Assembly (NCBI RefSeq): GCF_030463535.1
Contig: NC_132879.1
Coordinates: 36,566,425-36,630,424, forward strand
Source of the DNA: Salminus brasiliensis
Lineage: Eukaryota; Chordata; Actinopteri; Characiformes; Bryconidae
DNA length: 64,000 nucleotides
Direction of reading: 5' to 3'
Under the pieces are notes generated by a model. The model made no database searches, had not been told where the DNA came from, and saw only the letters and a program-made list of their open reading frames with translations. Below, one piece after another: positions 48,072-60,000 of this stretch (position 1 is its first letter; every line of letters starts with the position of its first letter). A program made the position numbers and the translations under genes.

Positions 48072-51000
48072 GTATGCAGTCTTTCTGTGACGACAGAACG
48101 TTTTTTAAAATACTAAAATCACTGAAATTATCAAGCAAATTCATAACCTACTTAAACAGCAAGCACACAGTTACAGTAGTGTTTGTTTTGTACTTAAAGT
48201 TGCCTGGACACCTCTGGTAAACACATTTTGTATACTTTGTTGATTTTTTAATTGAGAAGAAGTAAACAAAGCCTCTGCTGCAATTTATTTTAAAGAATAA
48301 AACTGTTCTGTTGTAGCAGCCAGTCATCTATCATCTTTCAGAATTTGCTGATATTAAGTGGAATCCATTGAAAATGTTTCCTGTGACACTGGCTGTCACA
48401 CAATACCAAAGCATAACAGAACAGTTGGCCAGGGGTTCTTTTCATCAAATGTTTCCCTTTTTTGTCTTCAAATACACCTAAAAGTTAAATGAAAGCTTCA
48501 TCAGTTCACAGTCGTTATTTCCAAATAGCTCTATCTTATGTAGATGTTGTTTTGCCACTTCAGACTTTTTTCTTTTGAGGTGATATCCCAGTGATATCCC
48601 AGTTACTTACGTTTCCTTTTGATGCAGATCATGTTTGTGCAGGCAACACTGCACAGTAGAACAGTGCACCGCCACTAACCCTTCCGGCAGATCATTTGCC
48701 ATGATACTGGTGTTTGCCAAAACCTGCCAAGCCAGTCCAATCAAGTCAGTTACATTTCCTAACAATCTTAATTAGATTCTGAGACTAAGGGATTCCAAAC
48801 GTTTGCACATGCCACAATTACTATTCCATTTTATATCAAATATAAATTATTTGTGCATATGTTTTTTTCCAAACAAGTGTATGTAAGGGCAGGTAAATCT
48901 AAGTTTTCCTTCTAATTAAGTTTATCTGGCTCCTCAGGGCCCTAAGTGTAAATGTACAAAGTATGTCCTATGGAGATCTTCCCAAAGTGTAATAAATGTC
49001 TGCTGTATTTCATAAGTACTGCTGTTCTCTCAATGTGGAATGGGCAGCCATAAAAGTGGGCCAGGTTTGTGTCAGCAAGGCTAAGGCTAGCATAGCAGGG
49101 GAGCAGCTGCCATACGTGCCCCATCATTGCTCACACCGTGTGTGTTTACAGTGTGTTTCTATTTTGTGTATGACTGGATGGTTAACAATGTAATGTCATT
49201 TGTTTACAGCCAGTTTATGCCTTGGTGGTCATGACATTTTTGCAACAGTCAAAGAGAACAGTCCCATGGGGGAATTCATCGCAAACATCACCATTGTTGG
49301 AGAACCAGGGGCCAATAGTATTCGCCTGTGCCTCACCGGAGAGAATGCTGGTTGGTTCTACCTTGAGGGTAGAACAATTAGATTAAACACATCATTTTCA
49401 AGGGGTTTGGACCGAGAGGTAAGCAAATTAATGGGACTGTAGATTACAGAATAACCACATATAAAACCACATATAGAATAAATCACAATCATAGTAAACA
49501 GTCCATCTGTCAAATGCTTATTAGTATATGTTGTCTTTTAAAAACTTTGCAATCTACAGCTGTTATATGCTTACCCCAGTAGAATTGGCATTAGAGACCA
49601 CTTCCTTTCAAAATGCCCATTAAACACTTATCAGCTCATTTCAGCTTAAACTTATCATGAATGGCATTTGATTAAATAATGTTAATTTTGGTGGGTTGTT
49701 ATTCATTTTGTGATCCATCAACAGGTCCAGGGGTCAATTTTGCTGGCATCCTTAACGTGTTATGAGGAGGACACAAAACAGGTAGAGTGAACTGGGATCT
49801 TTCTATCCTAAAGAACTATCATATGATAAGAAATGTGACATGCCTCACGTGGAACACACCAAAACATGGATTTCTCCTTTTTTACAGAATGAATACAGAG
49901 TCATGGTCGAGATCTTGAATGAAAATGACAACATGCCACATTTTCTTGAGAAGACTATTCAGCCACGGTCTATTAGTGAGGTAAGGTATGAGAGTATGAC
50001 CATACAGAAATAGCTATATAACTGTTGATTAAGAAGCATAATGTTTTGGCTTGTTTTCACAGTTGACAGCAGTGAACTCCGTGGTGTTTTCAGTTAAAGC
50101 CAAAGACGCAGATGGTGACACAATCACATACGTCATTGATAAGTTGTCTGTAAGTTTCGTTTAAAGAAGCTCTGCACTCCAGAACATACTTTGTAAATGA
50201 TAACCCCTCTTACAAGGCTACATTTGTGTCGGATTAGCATATTTGACATTTTCTCATTACGAACTGCCTATTTCCAGAAAGAAGCAAATCACATGTATAT
50301 AGCACTATGTATAATCTCACTTTTGTACATCATAAATAACCCTGAATAAATTATTCAGGTTCAATATAGTAAATAATGCTAATGCTAGGTTTACACTGTG
50401 GCAACAAAAACCTTATGGCATAACAGACCTTATAGAACATGCCTGCACTTTTAGCAGTTTGCTAAAACAGATAATAATGATTTAAAGAGGCATTCTGGTG
50501 TAGAACTAGCATTTATTGTCGCTGGTCATGTTACGTAGCATTTACCACAGCAGCCGCATCCCTCAGCCTCATCAGTTTGGAACAACTCTTGATTTTGTGT
50601 CCTTTCTTTGTTTTTACCCATCAGTGTGAATCATACCCTACCCCGACAGTGCTAAAGAAATCCCAACTGCTAAATTAGCCACAGACGAAAAGGCTTTAAG
50701 GAATTAATGCAACGATAATTGACTTATTATAGTCATTATATTATCCTTAGCTATCTGGCTTGCTTCTGCATTAGTCAACCAGCAGAAAAGAAGTATTTAA
50801 AATAAGCTTCTTAAAGCTTCTACAAGTATACAGCAGTAGTTTCTGATAGTCGCAGTGTTTTAACAAAAGTAACTTCAAGATATGTCATAAGAAAGGCACT
50901 TTTCTTCTTTTGTTTTAAGAGATGTAAACATAAACATCTTGTAACATAAATCCCACCTAGTCTCTGTCTCTCTCTTTCACAGCCTGATTCCAGCTATTTC

Positions 51001-54000
51001 AGAATTGACCTTCCCAATAGCGGAATTATCATCTTAAACAAACCACTAGACTTTGAAACTAAAACCCAGCTCCAGGTGGACATATACGCTGTGGTAAGGT
51101 CTAAACACTGCTTTTAGTTTTTAAACAAGTAATAAACAAGAAAAAAATAAAAGCAGCTTTATCTCAGTGTGAAATGCTATACTTGCTTATGATCTGCATT
51201 TTCCAGGAAATGAACACCATTGAGAAGTACAACACGACAGCCACAGTAAGAGTGAGCGTGCTGGATGGAGATGATCAATATCCTCAGTTTCTGCCCTGTT
51301 CTCCAATTTCAGAACATACCATATGCACCAACCCTTTGTATGTTGCTAACATCTCAGAGGAACAGGAGGTAGTGTATGGTTTCAAGTGAACTCTTCACCA
51401 CTTTTTTTTTTGTATTTTGTCATGGCATGCAGCACTCTTTGCAGCACATACACTACACTACACCCACAATCCATCATTTCCACATGTGCTTGCTGAACAT
51501 CTCCTTCCAGAACCATGGGCATTTATGCCATAACAGCCACTGCTCTTCTGAGAAAGCTTTCAACAAGGTTTTTAGAACATGGCCGCAGAGATTCACTTCC
51601 AGACGGCAAAAAGCAGGCGATAAGGCTTGGTTTGCAGTTGGCATTTCAGTTAATCCTGAAGGTGTCTGATGGGGTTGAGGTCAGGGCTCTGTGCAGGCAC
51701 GTTGTGAATAAAATATATCATTGGAATGTCATCATATGCTGTATCTTGAAGATTTATGCATATTAACACTGGCACTATGCATTTGGGCAGGAAGCATACC
51801 CCTGTTTGTGTTTAAGAATTTTTAGTTAATGTTTGATTTTCTGATAAAGTTCATATAACCTGCCTCATCCCATTCATCAATCAAGTACAAATTATGTAAA
51901 CAACACTTGAGCATATGCATTAGCTGTTAACTGTCTGGAAGGAGTTTATTGGTTGATTTCACGGTCATTTGTTCCCTCAGTAGACTTTCTAAAATTTTGT
52001 CTTGGGACACTGATGCTGTTCCAACTTAACATTTAGATGTTTTCTGCTTAGATCATGGTCCTTGATGTTTTTACTGTATTGTGGAGCATTGACTCATGTT
52101 TCTATGTAGAATATCGTTACTGTTGGAAACTGTTTTGGTTTTTGGTTTTGCTTCTCTAATTGGAATCTGGAAGCTGTTCTTTACATTGTTTTAAAATCAT
52201 ACAATGAATGGACCAATTAAAATGCAATACAATTATATGGTATTATGGTAAACACAATATTTAAAGACATTTTTACAAGACACATATATAACGATACATG
52301 TAATCACAGTCTAAATACATCAGCATCAACAGATTCTTAAAAACTACTGTTCAGATACTCTCCTGTACTGAGGACAATGATTTTTATTCAATATCTGTTA
52401 CACTTCATCTAATAAACCAGTCTAATTACACTGTTAGTAATGAAACATGCAGTTGATCAGTGTTCTTTAAGCACTAACAATGCCTAGAAGGGAATACTGT
52501 GTATCACGATAACAAGATTTATCACAATACGATAAAGAATTGTCACATCGCCCAGCCCTACTGTGTGGTTCATTTTATTTGAGTCCAAATGCTTTTGGCC
52601 ATGTAGTACATGAGTGGAGCTTCAAACACTCTATATGAAAACAATGCAGTGAGTGTAAAGTGTATTACCACATAGAACAACAATACAGTAGAACTGTAAT
52701 ACTATTTAACTGAACTCATGAGATTAAATACTGCTGCTGCTCTCATAAAGATAAAGACTGAAGCACCATTAAATGGCATGTTCTTTGCGTTGCAGAACTC
52801 TGTACTGCATTTCTCCCCTGGCCCCATTCATGCTGAGGACGGGGACAAAGACATACTGACGCCCTTGACCTACACTATCCTGTCAGGTATCTGAAGCTCC
52901 CACTGCATGTAGGGCTGCACAGAATACAATGCTAGTTAGTCAGTATAATTTATTGGCCTTTGCAATAAATTCATAAGGCTGTAATATTGCAAATGAGCCC
53001 TCTAATCTATCATAATGTTTTGGGTTTTTTTTTTTAACATCGTGATTTCACAGCTTTAATGTACATTATCCTGTACAATAAACAAATTAGCTCATGTAGG
53101 TTAACACAGTGGTTTAATACTGATATCAAAAATATATTAAATAAGCCAGGTTTAAGGGTCTAGGGGTACGATTTTAAGATTGGTTTTATAGTTATTGCAT
53201 GGATCATGCAGAATCCGCGAACACACTCACCTTCATGCAGATCTATTCAGCCTTCTGTCATATGTGCATCATACATCCCCTTTTCTTTCCCTAATTTTGG
53301 TTTGATTGCAAATATTATAGTATGAACACAGAAGGCTGTAATATGCAAATGACCCCTAATCTGTCACAACAGTTTTTTTATGTCAGTTTTACACCAATCC
53401 AATATGTATCTGATGGTTTTGATTAATCAAGGTTTTGACACAATCCTGTCACAATCCTGTTTAGATGCTAAGCACCTCTTGAACCTGGCTTGTATTTCAC
53501 TCACTAACACTGTAACACTAGCACTGTACTCCACAAAGGGCCATGATAAGTGCTAAAATAGCTTTTGGTGATCTGCATCAATGGCACTGATAGCAATATG
53601 TAGCAATATATTTGAAATACTAGCAGTTTGTCTGCATGTGTTCTTCTTGATCAATACAGAATGTGCAGAACTGGGTTAAAATGAACTTTACTCACTTAAA
53701 TAAATGGGCTACAGGTGATGACAATGGCAGATTTACCATCAACCGTGAAACTGGTGAAATTACCCTGAGACGACGAGTAGAAAACAGACTGATGACTTCC
53801 TCTTTCAAGATTCTTATCATGGTATGGGCACAATGAATGGGCAGAACCTCAACAATGCACCAATGTTATGTCACATGTTCACTGAATCAATCACTGAATG
53901 AATCAGTTAGTTAAAATATTCAACTGTTCAGAATCCCTTAGCACCGCAGTGGGCATTTTGCGTTGCATTTTTTCTTTTCACATCTTCTCCTAATTATTAT

Positions 54001-57000
54001 TCCACAAAGCATGTGGGCAGTCAAGTCATTGGCCTCATTTCCGTGTAGTCATTCTAATTTGATCAAATTACTCTTAGGGTGTGTTTATGATTGTCAGCTT
54101 TGGTTCAATTAAAACAAATCCCAGTGTGATTGCTCTGTTTCAAACTCTGGTCTTAAGCAGGTGGGTTTCAGTCCGTTTCTAAATAAACTCTGGTGAAGTA
54201 TGAATACAATACCAAACAAAGGCTTCTAAACGAACCAAACACAGGGCAAGATGTCACACGATGGTTGTGTTACAGATGGGTTTCTGTGCAACATCATCCC
54301 TAACAACTTCATCAGCCACAGAGAAGATGGATGAAAATTTTTAATATTCCAAGGGAATGACCTCCCTTTGCTAAAAATCGTAAAAGATGAAAAACTAAAC
54401 AGAAAAACATGAAAAACAAACAAACAGATCCAACTACAGAAAACCCTTCTGTAGTTGTTCTTGCAGCTAGAGTTGTGCAGGGGTGCATCTCCCACATTTC
54501 TGTACTTTAACTTCTTCTTTCTGACGCTTCCGTTTAGCAGGGCTGTGTCCCAAACCACACACTAACCCCATTTCACAGCGTTTCAAAATTAGTCACAATT
54601 AGAATAACAGTTATTAGTGTAGCTGCCTCAGTGAAGACATGTGCAAGTCAGGATGCAGCCACTGTAACCTCAAATGTTATAGCTGTAATGTTCGTCGTTC
54701 TGTACAATAAACAAATGAACATATGTACATTCACACAAAGGTGGTTTAATACTGATATCAAGACCATGTGATTAAAGAAGCCAGGTTTAAGGGTCCAGGG
54801 GTTAGACCACGCAGAACCCTTAAGCACACCTACATTCTTTCGCCCTTTAATTGTGGTTTGATTGCAAATATGTCAGCATGAACGCAAACCAAAACAAGAC
54901 TAAATTGTAACAATAGTGGGTTTTCTTGCTTCTTCCAGACCAAGGGAACCAATCTATAAGTATAAACACACCCTTAAGAACTTAAGAAGACCTAAATAAA
55001 TCACTTGACCAATAAGACACTGTATATTCAATAGTAACAATACATGTTAGTTGACAACAAAGTAGTATACAGATTATGACAGAAATTTGCAACAGAATAT
55101 ATACATATGTCATTTTGCTATATAATAATTGGCTTACTGTTTTATACTCCTGACAGGCTTCCCAAGTGAATGATCCTAAGAAGTACACAGTGACCACTGC
55201 GCAGGTGCGCGTGGTGGCAGAGAACCGCTTTCCTCCTTACTTCAACAAGACTACATACAAGGGGTTCATTATTGAGAACTCCAGCCCTGCTACATTAGTC
55301 TCCACTTACGGGAACGAGATCCTCATCATTCAAGCCACAGACAGAGACTTCAGAGATGTACAGTGCTTTCATGGAGATACATGTAGATTACTGTTAATGT
55401 AATGGTAAAAATAGATCAATCATTTAATTCATCATAATAAGATGAATTAAAGGAAGCTAGCCCTAGACTGTTCTAATGTGGTTATTGCATACATGTTTCT
55501 CTGCATGAGCCACTTCTTGTGCAACCTTCTTCAGGGAATCAACCCAAAAATCACCTATGCTCTTCACCCTGTGGCCACCAGCACCAAGCTGTACCATATC
55601 ACCGAGGATGGTATCCTAATCGCAAAGGCCACTCACCTCAGCGCGTTTGACAGACATATCCTCGAGGTGAGGTTTTATATAAAGCATTTAAATGTGGAAA
55701 GTCTACAGAGACTGTCTACATACAGTATACTCAGAAAGCTTGAAGTGAACACATGGATCTGAAAGGGGAGATGCTTTGTATGCTCACTGCTACAGTAGTG
55801 ACTGGTGTTGTATTTGCAGGTGGTAGCAACGGACCAAGAGTCAGGAGACATTGCCAATGCCACTGTGGATATTGAAGTTTTACAGAAGGGACAAGCAGGT
55901 AACCAGTGTGACAGAAACATCCTTTGAATACCAGTATATCAGTACTCAGCACTTATGGCAGCAGTGTCATAAAAATCACATTATTGATGTCTGGTTGACT
56001 TGACTGATTCAATCTCTTTGGCTAATCTGCGGTTCAAGTCCAGTCCTTAACCTGTAGTTAAATTCAGTAACTACAGGGACTGTATAAACTGGAGGGGTTT
56101 TGCTCTGGTAATAGAAGTTTGTAATAATACTTTCAAGACATCCGTGGTTTAAGGGGTTATGGTTCAGGTTTGATTTCCTTGTTTAAAGATAACCCTTAAA
56201 CCAGGCCTTAAACTGAGGCTTCTAAGTAGTGAGATCACCAAACTGTCTTGGACCAGCCCTCCAGCCCTCCAGGACCAGAATTAAAGACCTTAAAGAGTCT
56301 AAAATTGATTAAATGCACCTCCTTATGCTCCAAAAGCTCAAGTCTCTTGGTACATTAAAGCTCAACACGACATTTTATCGCCACCTATTTTGTTTCATTG
56401 AAATGCTCAAATAGTTCCGAGAAGTCCCTTTGGAGAGGAGCGCCTATTTGGAGACGTGAATGTGGGCATAGCCGGAGGCCTGGCTGCTGTGCTGCTGCTG
56501 CTGGCAATATCAGCACTCTGTCTGCTGCTTAGATTGCTCAGGAGATGGAGACACAGGCAGGACCCTGTAGACAGAGGGTCTGTGGCACTGGGCAAGCACC
56601 CCAATGTGGTAAGAAGTGCATTAGTATGTTGTAGCTTGTAGTCTTTTTTAATGGGAGAGAGGAGCTCCATCAGTGAGGAAAGTCTTAACCACCTTGGACT
56701 CATTTATGTGTCTCGCCAGTTACATAACAGCATCCTAACACTTATTATCATAAAGATTTATTTAGTAACTTCTTTGCATTATTTAGTATTAATGTAAAAT
56801 GAAGTGAATACAACAAAAATACCAACAGAATGTCTGTCAAAACAAAACTGCACAACCATTTGCAGTTTTGATTGTTTACATAGCAGTCCATAGGTTACAC
56901 ATCCAGTAGCATGTGTAAGAAACAAACAGTACTACATGTAATACATACAGTCACTGTCACACAGACATCTTCCCAAAACAGCTAATTTATATAAGAAGGA

Positions 57001-60000
57001 AAAAATCATAACTTTCTATAGAAGTCAAGTTAAAAAGACTTTATTCCAAATTTTTTTAAAGCATTTCTATTGGTCCATTTATCATGTAATTCTGATACAA
57101 CATACAGAACAACTGACAAATTAACATTATGTTAAAAGGAGAAAAATGCCAAAAATGGAGACGCAAAGTTTTTTTATGTGACAGTGACAAAAAATAAATG
57201 AATAAAAATATACTTAAAAATATCATATATGTATCATATAATAATGTATGGTCATAATGTTTAATGTTGTGGCATGGTTATCAGAATGTTATGTAGCAAG
57301 GTTCAAGTAAAGTGTTAAAGTGACCTCAAATATTTTAATTAGCGTGTGCTGGTGTGCAAGGCATGAGTCCACTTAGAATTGATCTGACCTTCCAAAGTTA
57401 CATTCAGTCTAGATGTAAAATGAAACGGCAAATAATAGGCCAGAGCACCAAAGTAATAAATATCAAATCACTTGTACAGAGATATAATCCAGGCAGGAAA
57501 GCTAATAGAGGGACTAAATTTGATGGTATGATGACAGACAAATTATAATGCGCAGAATGTCAGAGCCTGCTGAGACAGCCCTCTCCCCTTGTCACCCTGT
57601 CCTAATCCGTCCCTTATTAATGCCACTCATGTCGAGTTTAAAGGTGTCCCAGCAGGTAAGTGAAATAAGATCACTTGTCATGTATACTGGAGTGACAGTG
57701 TGCTTCATGAAAGTGAAAGTGAGCTGATACGGGTTACTGTACAGAGAACAGCTTTAATGAGGATCTCAAAGTAACAGCTTCACTATTGAGAAATGTGTAA
57801 AAAAAAAAAAAGAAAAAAAAAGACAACTCAATAACCTGGCTAAAGCTGCTCAGTATGCTCGGCCGTACTTGGTCGTACTGTCTTTGGTGTCAGCTTGTGT
57901 GTCCCATTGTACATTAGGACTGGTGTCATACTGCTTAGACTGTGTATTGTGTGCAGTAGGAAACTCTTGTCTGTAGTGGAACTGTGACTTTAATAGATGG
58001 CAGACAGTGTGAATAGCCTCACATTCAATATTAAGGTCCAATTGTGATATTGTATATGGTAAACGGTTGCAAACCTTCACAAAATCTACTCCAAATTCAA
58101 CACAAAATACCACTTTTAATTACCACTGCATTTTTAGAATTTTTCAACCCATTCATGACAACCTCTTTAGTGCCATTCTGCTGTTATGACCTGCTGGAAA
58201 CGTGATGCATAGCCAGACACCAGCTTCTGGCTCTCTTTCTGTATCTTTTTCGTTGGTTGTGTAAGGCAATGATCTCTTCTCTTAACATGCAATCAAACAT
58301 TACAGTTACAAACCTGAGCCAGTCCAGGTATTTGATGTGTTTTATCACAACCACAACTTATGCAACTAATGAAAGCCTTGATTTGCTACCTGATTTGTAA
58401 ATGTGCTCTTATGAGAGATTCTATTAATGAATAATTCTGAGACTGTAGTAGTTCATTAAAAGTGTCATTTAATTGAATTTAGTTGAATTTGGAGAAAGCA
58501 CTTGTTATATTAGTTGTGTTGAACTAGTAAAGTGTTCTTGTTTGATTGGTTTAATGGAAACAGCTGACTGTTTGTAAATGTAGCTAATAAACCTAATTTG
58601 CAATGACAGCTGAATAATTATGACCTGTACATTTATATAGCAGTCTGGGCTGAAATACTTCAATAATGCAGGCTCAACATTTCTAGGCTGAAATATAGAT
58701 ATTTACACTACTGTTCAGACATTAGGGGAACTGGTAACAGTTTAAACATTGATTACAGATAAATATATAATATATACTCATTCTGTGTGAAGCCACAGGT
58801 CTAAAATGCATTGTAAGAAACTGGGATCCTGAAAAATATGAAAAAAAGGAAAATGAGCTGTGTCCAGAATGACGATGAGAGCTAAAAGGACTAAGAAAGC
58901 TGAATAACACCAAGAAAAAAGTTATGATGAAATCACCTTGTTGTTCAATTTATGTTGTTAATTTATATAGCTTTAATAAGTTATATTTAGATTATTGATT
59001 CAAAGAAAAACAATCATTAATATTACAAGTAATTACCAACTTACAATATAATACAATCTTAATTTTAATACAATATAACATCACAAAGTGGGCTGTGCTT
59101 GCAGCTTTATTTTTATGTACTAATAAATTGTATACACACATTCTGAACATTTAGCAGTGAGCAGTGACTTTTATAATGTGAGCCCTTTAAAAGTTGATGT
59201 TGAACATTAAAGCTTGGCAATGAATGTTTATAGGTCGCTTTGGATAAGAGTGTGCTACGTGCCATGAATGTAAATGTGAATGCCTATGTGACCGTTTTGT
59301 AAGCAGCAGTGGACTTCAGTTCTGCACCGGACATGCCAAGTGCAATAAAGAGTAGCCTCTTACGAGTTTGTTGGGGGAGACGCTAAATGCCCTCTCTCCG
59401 TGATCAACAGGTCAAATCGGGACGGCCCGTGACTCTTTTAGAGGAAGCTGCCTACCATAACGAGGCTTTCACGGACCATGAGGCCTCCAACTCCAGCGGC
59501 TTGACTGGAAAGCCAGGATTATACATGAAAAGGGGTGAAATGCCCCTCTTCCCTGGCCAGGCATACGGCAGCAGAGGGGCAAACAGATCCATGCCCCTCT
59601 CAGACATGCTGCCTATACTGAGGCCTCCCGAGCCCCTGCTCAAAATGGGCTTGTCGTCTGTCATGTCAAACGGAAGAACACCAGAGGCGCCGGCCTATTT
59701 TGCAGATCAGATGGCAAATAAGGTGAAAGAGAGCCTGCTGGGAGAGCATAATCGAGTGAAGACCAGGGCAGATATTCTGATGACCACCTCACAGCAGGCT
59801 GTTTTTAGCACTGCAGCAGAGGTGGCAAGTGCAGAAAACACTCAGGAGATATTAAATATGATGTGGAAGGCAGGAGATAGCTGTGAGCCAAAAATCTCAA
59901 GTGGAACAAAAGAGAAATACACACAAACAGTGGCAGACAGATCGAGTCATCGAGGGGACACTGGGGTGGATGTTCTGATGCCCACTTCACAACAGGCCAC

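Noticed and set aside
54226..54558. 110-codon minus-strand frame
   Set aside because: It lies wholly within the intron 9 MITE and has no motif.
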